This document shows positions 16,539 through 25,533 of a DNA stretch of 64,000 nucleotides, one piece after another. A model generated the notes under the pieces. The model was not told the DNA's origin. It was given only the letters and a program-made list of their open reading frames with translations, and did no database searches. This DNA comes from CAYWEM01 sp964457225. Lineage in GTDB: Bacteria > Acidobacteriota > Aminicenantia > UBA2199. The position numbers were made by a program, and so were the translations under genes. Numbering within the stretch: the stretch's first letter is position 1; each line of letters begins with the position of its first letter. The DNA lies in assembly GCA_964457225.1 (NCBI GenBank), contig CAYWEM010000003.1, forward strand, positions 124,001 through 188,000, given 5' to 3'.

Positions 16539-18719
16539 TCAGTCGAAAGTATACTGTAGGCTGATGGAAAAACTGCGTCCCGGGGCGGCGGCGATGTCCG
16601 GATCGGCATTCGGATAGTAGTATTGATCCAACAGATTGCCGGCCTTGAACAGCATCATCAGGCGGGGAAAAACCAGCCAGCCGCCCTTCAAGTCAAGACA
16701 GCTGAAAGCATCGTTGCCGGTTTCGGCCGGGCCGGGCCGATTCTGGGCAAATCCGTGGAAGATGTTCAGTTCCAGCCAGGCCCGGCCGCGCACCCACTTG
16801 ACACTACCCAGCACCTGGGGAGCGGGCACGTCGTTCAGGGGGGAACCGCTTTCCCTGTCCCGACTCCGGTATAAGAAGTAATGACCACTGAGGCGGATAC
16901 CGGCCCCGAGAAAGTATTGAAACTCCAGCTCGGCCCCGCTGATCGCCCCGTGCAGGACATTGGCGTAGGTGTAAAGGTCCGGATTGACCTGGTATCTCTC
17001 GATCAGGTCACCCAGGTCGCAGTGAAAGCCGTACAAGCCCAGGAAGAAATCCCCGCGGTAGATTTTCAAGCCCAGGTCAAAGTTGAGGCCGTTTTCGGCC
17101 CGCAGGCCGGGATTGCCCTGAACCCTGCGCCGCCCGGTTATCCCCGAATAAAAGAGTTCACTGAGTCCAGGAGCGCGAAAAGACCTGCCGGCATTGAAGA
17201 AAGCGCTGAGCCATTCAGACGCCCGCCAGTTCAAAGCGGCGTAACCGGACCAGGCCGCGGATTCGTGTTTCTGCAAACCTTCGGGGATCAGCGCCTGGAG
17301 CTTGTGCCGGCTGTAGCGCAAACCGCCCTGCAGGCTCGTCCTTTGCGAAGCCTCGTAATCCAGGTTCAGGAAAACAGCCGTATCAAGACGCCGGCCCCCG
17401 TCCAGCGGCAGGCTGACTTCAGTCCGGCAGTCAAGACTGGTTTCGATTTCGGTGCGCACGCCGCTTCGCAGGTAGCTGTCAACTCCTCCGGAGAGCTTCA
17501 GACCTTTGGCCAGGGGCTGAAAAAGAGCGATCTTTCCGCCCCAGTTGCCGGCCCTGGTGGCGGCCGATTCCAGTTGCCCGGCAGCCAGGTTGATCTTGTC
17601 GACCTGGTAGAAAGTCGGGTTGAAAAACAACTGGGCCTGCAGGTCGGCCCGGCCCAGGATTCCTCTTTCCAGCCAGCGCAGGTTGAGCAGCCGGGTATCG
17701 TCCCGGGGGGAAAGGGAGTATTTTTCGGGATCATTGGCCCGTTCCGGTTTGCCGATATCCCGCCCCAGGCCCGCGATGTAGGACAGGGAAAAATCCCGCT
17801 TGCGATCGCTCCAGCCGAAATTGAGAATTCCTGAGCTGTTCCGGTAACCTGAGTTTAAAACAGTCCCCCGCGGAGTACTGAAATCACCGGCCGCGGACCG
17901 GCTGAAAGCGGCGTTGAAAAACCAGGATCCGGCGGTCCAGCCCCAGGACCCGGTAGCACTCAGGCGTCCCTCGCTGCCGCCGGCTTGCAGGGAAAGCGTG
18001 CGGGGAAAACGGGAAAAATCAAATGCCGGGGTCATGACCTGCAGTACTCCGCCCATGGCATCCGAGCCATAGAGCACCGAAGCCGGGGAACGCAGTACTT
18101 CTATGCGCTGGACCAGGTCAGGAGACAGAAAAGAAGGCGAAGTGCCCGCAGCCCGATCCCCGGTCAAGCGTACTCCGTCAACCAACTGCAGTACCCGGCG
18201 CCGGGCCAGGCCGCGGATGCTGGGCACCACCGCGTACCCCCCCTTACCGATGGTCTGCACTCCGGGTGTATGCACCAGGGTGTTGATGATGTTGTCGCTG
18301 AGTTTTTCGCGCACCTCCAGGCGGGAGACCACGCTCTCAGCCACCGGGCGCTCCACCGACTGCCGGGGCCGGCTGGAAGCGACCACGGTCACTTCCTCGG
18401 AGATTCTTTCCCGGGGCACCATGACGAAAACCAGGGGTTTGGCCGAGGGCCAGTTTACCTGTGAATTCAAGCGGTGAAAATCGGGATGCTGGAGTTCGAA
18501 TCTTTCCCGGGCCAGGCTTTCATCCGGGAGCGGGATCGCGAAGCGTCCCCGGCCGTCGCTGACCAGGCTCAGCCCGCGGTCCAGCGAGCGGATCAGCACT
18601 CCGGGCAGGGCATTGCCGAAAACATCCTGGACCTGGCCCGGCCTGGATTCTTCGGCCGGTAAAACCGGACAAGAACAAAACAGTAAAGCAAGCGTCAGGA
18701 AAAAGACCCTGTTGGGCAT
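16539..18719 (-). CDS. TonB-dependent outer-membrane receptor
   Basis: 726 aa. A signal peptide (1-22) leads to a carboxypeptidase-regulatory-like beta-sandwich (about 27-105), a segment EEVTVVASS resembling the TonB box, the plug domain (about 125-235; SIRGLARRRVLQLVDGVR, RIEVLRSPASVLYGSDAMGGVLQV) and a 22-strand-type barrel to the end (SLQYTFD). It imports a scarce ligand across the outer membrane with TonB energy; ligand not predictable. No TonB/ExbBD or ABC transporter is adjacent. Strong GGAGG upstream. A ~130-nt leader with palindromes suggests regulation at the operator or RNA level. Confidence 0.93.
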   Translation of the reverse strand: MPNRVFFLTLALLFCSCPVLPAEESRPGQVQDVFGNALPGVLIRSLDRGLSLVSDGRGRFAIPLPDESLARERFELQHPDFHRLNSQVNWPSAKPLVFVMVPRERISEEVTVVASSRPRQSVERPVAESVVSRLEVREKLSDNIINTLVHTPGVQTIGKGGYAVVPSIRGLARRRVLQLVDGVRLTGDRAAGTSPSFLSPDLVQRIEVLRSPASVLYGSDAMGGVLQVMTPAFDFSRFPRTLSLQAGGSEGRLSATGSWGWTAGSWFFNAAFSRSAAGDFSTPRGTVLNSGYRNSSGILNFGWSDRKRDFSLSYIAGLGRDIGKPERANDPEKYSLSPRDDTRLLNLRWLERGILGRADLQAQLFFNPTFYQVDKINLAAGQLESAATRAGNWGGKIALFQPLAKGLKLSGGVDSYLRSGVRTEIETSLDCRTEVSLPLDGGRRLDTAVFLNLDYEASQRTSLQGGLRYSRHKLQALIPEGLQKHESAAWSGYAALNWRASEWLSAFFNAGRSFRAPGLSELFYSGITGRRRVQGNPGLRAENGLNFDLGLKIYRGDFFLGLYGFHCDLGDLIERYQVNPDLYTYANVLHGAISGAELEFQYFLGAGIRLSGHYFLYRSRDRESGSPLNDVPAPQVLGSVKWVRGRAWLELNIFHGFAQNRPGPAETGNDAFSCLDLKGGWLVFPRLMMLFKAGNLLDQYYYPNADPDIAAAPGRSFSISLQYTFD

Positions 18720-18850
18720 TTATCCTCCGATCTGTCATTCCGGCGAGCATCCGCTTCGGGCCGGGAAAGACAGTAAGCTCAGAATCAGCCGCAGGCTGTT
18801 AATACGGCACGAAAGGTGGCTTGGCTGACACTTTAGAAACTGTCAGCCGT
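18720..18850 (-). promoter_or_regulatory. Structured 5' leader of the TonB receptor mRNA
   Basis: About 130 nt from the predicted transcript start to the ATG. On the minus strand it contains GGCTGACA/TGTCAGCC (8-bp arms), an enclosing GCACG/CGTGC, CAGCC-TGC-GGCTG, and a long hairpin CTGTC...CCGGC/GCCGG...GACAG just before GGAGG. It lacks the B12-box and other cobalamin-riboswitch hallmarks, so no known riboswitch is called. Confidence 0.4.
18823..18848. promoter_or_regulatory. 26-bp palindrome at the start of the TonB receptor transcript
   Basis: GGCTGACA, 10-bp centre, TGTCAGCC. The centre adds three more paired positions (TTT/AAA) after one mismatch. It occupies about +2 to +28, a classic repressor position. 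It could also form an RNA hairpin. Confidence 0.45.
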
Positions 18851-18856
18851 GCTCTG

Positions 18857-18885
18857 ATGATACGGCGTCAAACGCCGACTGTCAA
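18857..18885 (-). promoter_or_regulatory. Promoter of the TonB receptor with palindromic spacer
   Basis: Minus-strand TTGACA (18880-18885), 17-bp spacer, TATCAT (18857-18862). The spacer contains the inverted repeat CGGCGT-CAA-ACGCCG (18863-18877), a likely operator. The remaining ~160 bp to the kinase gene stop at 19045 show no gene. Confidence 0.55.
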
Positions 18886-19044
18886 GAATCGGCCGGAAAA
18901 ACAGCAACGGGCCCGGCCGCTGAACGAAGATGATGGAATTTCGGAGGCGGGTTTCCAGGATGCCGGTCTTTGGCCTGAACCTTGATTGGAGGGGATGCTG
19001 TATTCGCCGCCCGAGGTGAAAACAACAATTCATGGATTGCCCCC

Positions 19045-21651
19045 TCATTTCTCTTTCAATATTCTTTCCAGAAGCCGCCCCATGCCGACCAGGCTGTACG
19101 GTTTGCTTAAAAACCCGGCGACCCCAAGGGTGATGGCTTCTTTTATCCTTTCGTTCTCAGCGTAGCCGCTGACTATTATCACCTTCAAATCCGGCTTGAA
19201 CCGGAGTATTCCCCGGTATACATCCAATCCATCCATTCCCGGCTCCATTAACATGTCCAGCAGGACCAGGTCGGGCTGATTACCCTGCAGGTAATTCAGG
19301 GCTTTTTCTCCGCTTTCCACGGTCACGACCCGGTAGCCAAGCTCGGAAAGCATTTCGGAGGCGATCTCCCTTTGCTGGGACAGGTCGTCGACAACCAGGA
19401 CGAGCTCGCCCCGACCGCGGATCTTTTCCATATCGACATCCAGCTCAGGCAGTTCAATGCTTTCAAAAGCCGCCGGAAAATAGATTCTCATCGTGGTTCC
19501 CTGGCCCTCGACGCTCTGCACATCGATATAACCCTGGTGATCTTTTACCGTTGACCAGACCACGGCCATGCCCAGTCCTGTTCCACTCCGGCCCAAGACT
19601 TTCTTGCTGTAGAAAGGCTCGAATATCTTGCTTATCTCGTCAGCCGGAATTCCCGATCCCTGATCGCAAACGCTCAACAAAACGTATTCTCCAGGGGGGA
19701 CCTCTTCAAATTGACGCCTGGTTTCAATAAAGCTCAAATTAGAGGTCCCGATCGTTATCAGCCCGCCCTCCGGCATGGCTTCGGCGGCATTGCTCACCAG
19801 GTTCATAATGGTCTTGACCAAATGAACCGGAGAACACTTTATCGGCCTCAGGTCATCGGCCAGTTCGAGGCTCATTTCAATCCTGGGATGAAATGACAGT
19901 AAACTGGCGAATTCAGGCCCGGCCAGGTAGCTCCTGATCATTTCATTCAAATCAACCACCTTGGCAATGGAAACCCCGCGCCGGGCCAGGGTCAGCAGGT
20001 CCTGTACGATCACCGCGGCCTTTTCCCCGGAATTCTTGATAGTCAACAAGGCCTTTCGCAGGGCCGGGTTATCTCCCACCTGGCAAAGCAGCACATCGGG
20101 ATAGGATAAAATCCCGCAGAGTATGTTGTTCAGGTCATGCGCCACTCCCCCGGCCAAAGTACCTATGGCCTCCATTTTCTGGGAACGCTGCAGCATTTCC
20201 TGCAGGCGTTTCTGCTCTTCCCGGGCGGTGATTTTATCAGTGATATCAGCACCATGCGCCAGCAGGGCCGCTTTATCCAGGTAAGAAATCCGCAGGGTAC
20301 TGATCTCAAGCCAGCGCTGCTCCCCGTTTTTGTTCATGTAGGGAAAATGAGCGAGGTTGACCGGTTTTCCATAGTGCAGTGTTTCTTCAAGCAACTGCCT
20401 GATCTTTTCCTGTTCATCAGGCAGGAACAATTCCCAGGGCTGACGACCAATGATCTCAGCCTGAGAAAAACCGCTTTTTTCATAAACTATCCGGTTGGCA
20501 TAGACAATACGGCCGTCCTGAACCAGGATGATGAAAGTCCGGATGTTTTCCAGGACGATGCGGTACAGTTCTTCTGATTGCTCAAGATCCCGGTATGATT
20601 GTTCCAGGCGATCCAGCATCAGGTCAAAACCCGAAGCCAGCCTGCCTATTTCATCATTCCGATTCAAGGCCAGGCGAGGAGAAAAATCAGCTTCATTGGC
20701 GATTCGCTGGACATTTCCGGTTAAACCCGACAAGGGCCGCAGTACCGACCAATGCAGTATAGCCATGATTATGAACAGGAACAGTACTCCGCCGCTCATG
20801 ACCGACAAACCGGCATAGAGCATTGTTTTCCTTCCTTTCCCGGAAATTTTCCTGTCCAGTTCGACCTTGATCAGGAATTGACTGCGGCCGAACACATCGG
20901 CGACCCCGGCATATCCTTTCAGGGTTTCCGCATCGATAGCGACAATGGATATGGGTTTATCTTCCGAATGATTCTCCAGTATTTCCTTTTCCCCGGCTCC
21001 CAGCCTGTTTGAGGTCAGGAACTCAAAGTTCATGTCGAGTTGATCGGAAACAGACGAGATTACATCCGGCTCCATATAACGCCCCATCAGCAGTGAACCC
21101 CGAGCCGGACCGGCATTGTCACTGGTCAGGATTAAACGGGCGGCAATGAGCATCGGTCCTGCTTCAGTAAGGTAAATCCCGCCGATTCCTTTTTCCGGCA
21201 AGCTGGAGGAAGAAATCAAGGCGATCAGTTCTTTGTCCTGCTTGTGTGGATCAAGGGCGAAATCACCGCCCGGGATCATTTCACCGTTTTCAACTTCCCG
21301 GATTTCTCCCCAGACCAGAGCCCCCTGTGCATCGTATATCCCCAGCAAATTGATGCGGTTGTTGGTGAAAGTTGTTTTATTCAGGTTGGCGTCCAGGTAT
21401 CCCGGATTACCGGCATGAATGAATTCGTAAGTATCATCCCAGGATGACCAGTCATGCACCATGGAGTCAAGATGAAATACTTCCCGGTCCAGGGCCCTGA
21501 TGATTCGATTGACGTTCTTTTCCGCTTTTTCGTTTTCCAGTTCAATATAACTGGGGAAAACCAGGAATCTCCTGGCCAGGTAATCCATGAAAAAAAATAT
21601 CAAAATCAGGATGAGCAGGATCAGGAATACTTTTGTTTTGATGGATTTCAT
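19045..21651 (-). CDS. CHASE4/PAS hybrid sensor histidine kinase
   Basis: 868 aa membrane kinase. TM1 is about 8-28. The periplasmic CHASE4-like sensor (about 35-270) has the typical VHDWSSWDDTYEF motif. TM2 (about 278-300) is followed by HAMP, a PAS domain (about 360-480), HisKA with phospho-acceptor H505 in GGVAHDLNN, the HATPase domain (N, G1 and G2 boxes visible) and a C-terminal receiver with D799 in LVLLDM. It starts 15 nt after mutL and ends a four-gene operon led by a sigma-54-type activator. The activator's receiver is degenerate, so an obvious phosphorelay partner is missing. Signal unknown. Confidence 0.92.
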   Translation of the reverse strand: MKSIKTKVFLILLILILIFFFMDYLARRFLVFPSYIELENEKAEKNVNRIIRALDREVFHLDSMVHDWSSWDDTYEFIHAGNPGYLDANLNKTTFTNNRINLLGIYDAQGALVWGEIREVENGEMIPGGDFALDPHKQDKELIALISSSSLPEKGIGGIYLTEAGPMLIAARLILTSDNAGPARGSLLMGRYMEPDVISSVSDQLDMNFEFLTSNRLGAGEKEILENHSEDKPISIVAIDAETLKGYAGVADVFGRSQFLIKVELDRKISGKGRKTMLYAGLSVMSGGVLFLFIIMAILHWSVLRPLSGLTGNVQRIANEADFSPRLALNRNDEIGRLASGFDLMLDRLEQSYRDLEQSEELYRIVLENIRTFIILVQDGRIVYANRIVYEKSGFSQAEIIGRQPWELFLPDEQEKIRQLLEETLHYGKPVNLAHFPYMNKNGEQRWLEISTLRISYLDKAALLAHGADITDKITAREEQKRLQEMLQRSQKMEAIGTLAGGVAHDLNNILCGILSYPDVLLCQVGDNPALRKALLTIKNSGEKAAVIVQDLLTLARRGVSIAKVVDLNEMIRSYLAGPEFASLLSFHPRIEMSLELADDLRPIKCSPVHLVKTIMNLVSNAAEAMPEGGLITIGTSNLSFIETRRQFEEVPPGEYVLLSVCDQGSGIPADEISKIFEPFYSKKVLGRSGTGLGMAVVWSTVKDHQGYIDVQSVEGQGTTMRIYFPAAFESIELPELDVDMEKIRGRGELVLVVDDLSQQREIASEMLSELGYRVVTVESGEKALNYLQGNQPDLVLLDMLMEPGMDGLDVYRGILRFKPDLKVIIVSGYAENERIKEAITLGVAGFLSKPYSLVGMGRLLERILKEK

Positions 21652-21666
21652 AAAGACACCTTGCCT

Positions 21667-23343
21667 TCAGCGGCGGCCGAGCTTTTTTTCCACTTCGGTT
21701 TTGCTTTGTGTGATTACTATCGGCCGCTGGTGCGGGCAAAGATGGGGGTTTTTCAACTGCAGGTAATCCCGGGCCAGCGACCATTGTTCCCGGCTGTTCA
21801 AGGGAGTGTTGACCTTGACCGCCCGGTGGCAGGCGGCTTGGGCGTAAACCCGGTCCAGGAAATCTTCCTCCCGGCAGTCCATGGTCAGCAAGGCCGAGAA
21901 AAAATCCTTCACCTGGCGTTCTTCAACCACGGACGGGAAAGCCTTGATTTCCAGGTGCCCGCCGCTCAGCATTTCTATTTCAAACCCGGCCCTGCCCAGG
22001 GCGGCCAGCAATCCGTTTTCCAGCCTGGCCCGGTCCAGGGCCGAAACCTCCAGCAGTAATGGAAAAAGAGGCTGAACGCTTTCCAGCTCGCCGCGCTGCC
22101 CCTGTTCACGGGAGCGCTCAAACAACACGCTTTCATGGGCGTTGTGCTGATCGATCAACAGCATTTCATCCTGCCTTTCGACCAGCAGATAGGAGTTCCA
22201 CAACTGGCCTATGACCCGGAAAGCAGGCTTTGACTCCTCGAATTCCGGGAAAAGCCCCGGACCTGGAGACAGCCCGGCTGTTTCCGAGTTGAAAGGCCGG
22301 TCAAGAACGGGTCCTGGTTCACTCCATTCAGCCTGCCGCTCAGGAACCATGGCGGCAACCGGACGCAGTACTGAATCGACAGCCCTGCTCAGCAGGGAAA
22401 ACACGTAAGCCGGCTTTTCAAACTGGATTTCCAGCTTGGCCGGGTGAACGTTGACATCGACCTCGGCCGCGGGCAGATCGAAGCACAGTACCGCCGCCGG
22501 GAAACGGTCGCGTTCCAGGTAGGGCAGGAAAGCCTTGCGCAGGGCGGCCAGCAATGTTTTTTCCCTGACTACCCGGCCGTTGACGATAAAAAACTGGCGG
22601 TTGCGATTGGCAACCCCCTGACCGGCCCGGGAAACAAAGCCGCTGAAACGATAAGGCTCTTCCCGGTAATCGAGTTCAACCAGTCCGGACATGAGCTCTC
22701 GTCCCAGCACCTGATAGACCCGCTGGCCCTGGTCGAGGCATTTCTCCCAGCTGAAAACCCGGCGGCCGTTATGAACCAGGGAAAAAGCTATGCCCGGATA
22801 GGCCAGGGCGATCTGTTCACAAAAATCCGCGATCAGCCGGAATTCAGCCTGGTCGCTCTTGAGAAACCTGCGCCGCACCGGCAGGTTGGCAAAAACATTG
22901 GTAACTTCGAGACTTGAGCCGCGATTGCAATTGAACGGTTCCCGGTCCAGGCCGACTCCGCCCCGGAAGCGGCATTTCCAGCCTGCTCCGCTTTCCTCCG
23001 CCGAACTGAGCAACTCGACATCGGCCACCTCTATTATTGAAGGCAGGGCTTCGCCCCGGAACCCCAGGGTATGCAGGATGTCAAGATCACTCAATTCCCG
23101 CAGTTTTGAAGTGGCATGGCGCTCAAAGGCCTTTTCCAGGTCATCGGCGGCAAAACCCTCACCGTTGTCCGTGACCCGGATTCTTTCCTTGCCGCCCTGG
23201 TCCAGTTCGATTTCAATCAGGTCGGCACCGGCGTCGATGGAGTTTTCCACCAGTTCCTTGACAATGGATACCGGCCGTTCGATCACTTCACCGGCCGCGA
23301 TTTTGGCATAGACCTCGCGACGCAGGGAAACGACCTTGCCCAT
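21667..23343 (-). CDS. mutL: DNA mismatch repair protein MutL
   Basis: 558 aa. The N-terminal GHKL ATPase is intact: IAAGEVIERP, ENSIDAGA, DNGEG and TLGFRGEAL. The C-terminal endonuclease domain carries DQHNAHESVLFE, a variant of DQHA(X)2E(X)4E with Asn for Ala; it keeps the acidic and His residues. Downstream ACHRAVK and CPHQRP correspond to the other zinc-site motifs, with substitutions. A nicking MutL of the non-enteric type is therefore likely. GAGGCGGT lies upstream of the ATG. mutS is not in the window. The gene sits between a pseudopilin and a sensor kinase, an unusual place. Confidence 0.95.
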   Translation of the reverse strand: MGKVVSLRREVYAKIAAGEVIERPVSIVKELVENSIDAGADLIEIELDQGGKERIRVTDNGEGFAADDLEKAFERHATSKLRELSDLDILHTLGFRGEALPSIIEVADVELLSSAEESGAGWKCRFRGGVGLDREPFNCNRGSSLEVTNVFANLPVRRRFLKSDQAEFRLIADFCEQIALAYPGIAFSLVHNGRRVFSWEKCLDQGQRVYQVLGRELMSGLVELDYREEPYRFSGFVSRAGQGVANRNRQFFIVNGRVVREKTLLAALRKAFLPYLERDRFPAAVLCFDLPAAEVDVNVHPAKLEIQFEKPAYVFSLLSRAVDSVLRPVAAMVPERQAEWSEPGPVLDRPFNSETAGLSPGPGLFPEFEESKPAFRVIGQLWNSYLLVERQDEMLLIDQHNAHESVLFERSREQGQRGELESVQPLFPLLLEVSALDRARLENGLLAALGRAGFEIEMLSGGHLEIKAFPSVVEERQVKDFFSALLTMDCREEDFLDRVYAQAACHRAVKVNTPLNSREQWSLARDYLQLKNPHLCPHQRPIVITQSKTEVEKKLGRR

Positions 23344-23375
23344 CTGTTTTACCGCCTCAGTTCAATTCCAGCCGC

Positions 23376-24065
23376 TCAGTTGTTGGTCATGATGACCATG
23401 CCGATGTCATCGTGCGGGTAATTGTTATTGGGTGAATCTGAAGGCAGCGTGCGCCTGCTGACGGCATCGGCGAAAGCGGTGGACCAGAGCTGGTCCGGGC
23501 CGGCGCTGAGTACCAGCACCTGGTGACCGGCCTTGGCCGCTTCCGAAACCAGGGGATTGCCGGGGAAATAGCGGGCGGAAATCACGTACTGGTTACCCCA
23601 GGGATCGACGTAAGTAGCCTTGTCGATGTAGGGGCCGCGCCAGGAAAACTCGCCGCCCAGCGGATAATCCTGCCCGGGCTGGTTGTCATTGCCCGGGCCG
23701 CTGTCGTCATCGGGGTTGTTGAAATAGAGGTAGTCGTAAAGAGGCTTGACCGGTCCCAGCGAACCCCAGTTGGCGGCACCGGCATACGCTCCGTCGGCCG
23801 TGCCGGTCGGCAGGCTGTCGGCAGGCCCGCCGGAAAGCACCCGGTTCACTCCACCGGCCGGGCCGGGAGCATTGGTGAACGGCCATTTACCGGTATCCTT
23901 GTAGAGGGTCAACACCCCGGCGGCGATGACCTGCACCTCATTCTGGGCCCTGGTGATCTTGGCGTCCTGGATGTTCTTGGCCACGGTGGGCACCAGGATG
24001 GCGACCAGGATCGATATCACGGCCAGTACAACCACCATTTCGATCAGGGTGAAGCCTTTTTTCAT
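23376..24065 (-). CDS. Type II secretion major-pseudopilin-like protein (GspG-like)
   Basis: 229 aa. Prepilin leader MKKG followed by FTLIEMVVVLAVISILVAIL, the N-methylation helix with the Glu at mature position 5. The C-terminal domain has GspG features: YKDTGKWP, WRGPYIDK and DPWGNQYVI, the calcium-loop region of major pseudopilins. It is about 80 residues longer than classical GspG through an insertion of about residues 65-130. AAGGAGG precedes the ATG. No other T2SS or pilus genes are nearby. The preceding gene is a sigma-54-type activator. Confidence 0.85.
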   Translation of the reverse strand: MKKGFTLIEMVVVLAVISILVAILVPTVAKNIQDAKITRAQNEVQVIAAGVLTLYKDTGKWPFTNAPGPAGGVNRVLSGGPADSLPTGTADGAYAGAANWGSLGPVKPLYDYLYFNNPDDDSGPGNDNQPGQDYPLGGEFSWRGPYIDKATYVDPWGNQYVISARYFPGNPLVSEAAKAGHQVLVLSAGPDQLWSTAFADAVSRRTLPSDSPNNNYPHDDIGMVIMTNN

Positions 24066-24099
24066 TTTACCTCCTTCAGGCCTGCTGAATGAACCAGGC

Positions 24100-25461
24100 T
24101 CATCTGTTTATTTTCCTCATTTTCTCTATCAGGGTGGTTCTCTTTATCCCCAGCAGCTTCGCGGCCTGCTGCTTGTTCCAGCCGGTTTTTTCAAGGCTCT
24201 TCAGAATCAGTTTGCGCTCTACTTCCTGGAGAATCTCGGGCAGCATTATTCCTTCAGCACTTATTTCATCCGGGACCGCGCCTTCGGCGCTTTCTTCCCG
24301 GGCTGCGGGCGCACCCTTTATTTCAGCCGGAATCTCTTCGTGACCGATGAAGCGCAGGTCCGGGTTCAGAACCACCAGCCTTTCCATCAGGTTTTCCAGT
24401 TCCCTGACGTTGCCAGGCCAGGAATAGGCCTGCAGTATACGAAGGGCCGGGAGGGTCATGGTTTTGCCGGGCAGGTTGTTTTCCCGGCAGAACTTGTGCA
24501 GGAAGTAATTGGCCAGAATGGGAATGTCTCCGCGCCGCCGGCGCAGCGGCGGGACGTTCAGGGGGATCACGTTGAGCCGGAAGAAAAGATCACTGCGGAA
24601 TTCACCTTTCCTGACCATTTCGCCGAGATCCCGGTTGGTCGCGGTAATTACGCGCACATCCACCCTGATGGTACGATTGTCGCCGATGCGCTCAAAGGTT
24701 CTCTCCTGGAGTACCCGCAACAGCTTCACCTGCAGGGCCGGCGACATGGACGAGATTTCATCGAGAAAGATGGTGCCCTTTTCAGCCGACTCGAACCTGC
24801 CCTTGCGGTCCCGGATCGCCGAGGTGAAGGCACCGCGCACGTGACCAAAGAGTTCGTCTTCGAGCAGGTTGTCGGGGATGGCCCCGGTGTTCACCGCCAC
24901 GAAGGGATTGGCCCGCCGCGCCCCCAGGGCGTGAATACTGCGGGCGATCAATTCCTTGCCGGTACCGCTTTCTCCGTGAAGCAAAACCGTTGAATTGGCC
25001 GCGGCGATCTTCTGAACATCGCGGAAAACTTCGGCCATTTCAAGGCTGTTGGCGATGATTCCCATCTTCCTGAAGCGGTTGACCTGGTCGTAATGCTCCT
25101 GCAGTACTTCTCCGGGTTCCGGAGCGAACAGGCGGCTGTGCAGTTCCGGCAGTTTTTCCTGCAAACGGGAATACTGCAGGGCGGCACTGAATCCCTCGGC
25201 CAGCAGTTGCTCCTGCGAAGGTTCCTGGGGCTGGTCGTGCAGCAGCACGAAGCGGCAGTCCGACCGGGAGGCGATCATAGAGCGCAGGTCTGGATCAGCG
25301 GGCGGTGCTGACTGCTCAACCAGCACAATCGTTTCCGCGCCGCCGCAATCCAGGCGGCGCAATTCGGCCGGGGTCAGCCGGGTGCAACCGGCCGGCAGGT
25401 CGGAACTGTTACTTTCTGAGCTGTCCGCGCTTACCAGGAAAACCCTCTTCTCAGGCTTCAT
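24100..25461 (-). CDS. Sigma-54-interaction AAA+ regulator with atypical GAFTSA loop
   Basis: 453 aa. The N-terminal ~110 residues have a receiver-like fold pattern but lack the acidic pocket and the phospho-Asp. The AAA+ core has Walker A GESGTGKE, Walker B GTIFLDEIS and RENLMER-type sensor motifs. The sigma-54-contact loop reads GAFTSA instead of GAFTGA. The C-terminus is a Fis-type helix-turn-helix (QQAAKLLGIKRTTL). The start is the ATG at 25461, 8 nt after a -10 box with no ribosome site (leaderless); upstream in-frame codons lie inside the promoter. It heads an operon with pseudopilin, mutL and a kinase. Confidence 0.9.
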   Translation of the reverse strand: MKPEKRVFLVSADSSESNSSDLPAGCTRLTPAELRRLDCGGAETIVLVEQSAPPADPDLRSMIASRSDCRFVLLHDQPQEPSQEQLLAEGFSAALQYSRLQEKLPELHSRLFAPEPGEVLQEHYDQVNRFRKMGIIANSLEMAEVFRDVQKIAAANSTVLLHGESGTGKELIARSIHALGARRANPFVAVNTGAIPDNLLEDELFGHVRGAFTSAIRDRKGRFESAEKGTIFLDEISSMSPALQVKLLRVLQERTFERIGDNRTIRVDVRVITATNRDLGEMVRKGEFRSDLFFRLNVIPLNVPPLRRRRGDIPILANYFLHKFCRENNLPGKTMTLPALRILQAYSWPGNVRELENLMERLVVLNPDLRFIGHEEIPAEIKGAPAAREESAEGAVPDEISAEGIMLPEILQEVERKLILKSLEKTGWNKQQAAKLLGIKRTTLIEKMRKINR

Positions 25462-25469
25462 GCGCATTT

Positions 25470-25498
25470 TATATAGCATAAGGACATTGCATTTGCAA
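25470..25498 (-). promoter_or_regulatory. Leaderless-type promoter of the sigma-54-type activator operon
   Basis: Minus-strand TTGCAA (25493-25498), 17-bp spacer, TATATA (25470-25475). The start codon follows after 8 nt. Confidence 0.5.
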
Positions 25499-25527
25499 TT
25501 GACAAGCCCCGGGGTCAATCCTATAAT
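25499..25527 (+). promoter_or_regulatory. Consensus leaderless-type promoter of def operon
   Basis: Perfect TTGACA (25499-25504), 17-bp spacer, perfect TATAAT (25522-25527). The GTG start is at 25534, 6 nt after the -10. Its -35 abuts the divergent -35 with no gap. Confidence 0.65.
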
Positions 25528-25533
25528 AAAACG

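Noticed and set aside
16881..17834. 317-codon open frame on the plus strand inside the TonB receptor gene
   Set aside because: Shadow of the receptor's coding sequence; Gln/Pro-rich with no domain.
18745..18780. REP/MITE-like element (GTCATTCCGGCGAGC...) in the TonB leader
   Set aside because: Only one copy was noticed in the window; it is better explained as part of the leader hairpin.
18720..18850. Cobalamin riboswitch in front of the TonB receptor
   Set aside because: The B12-box and other conserved core segments are absent, although the leader is structured.
18833..19048. 71-aa ORF between the kinase and the TonB receptor gene
   Set aside because: It overlaps the promoter and palindromes and has no ribosome site or recognisable sequence.
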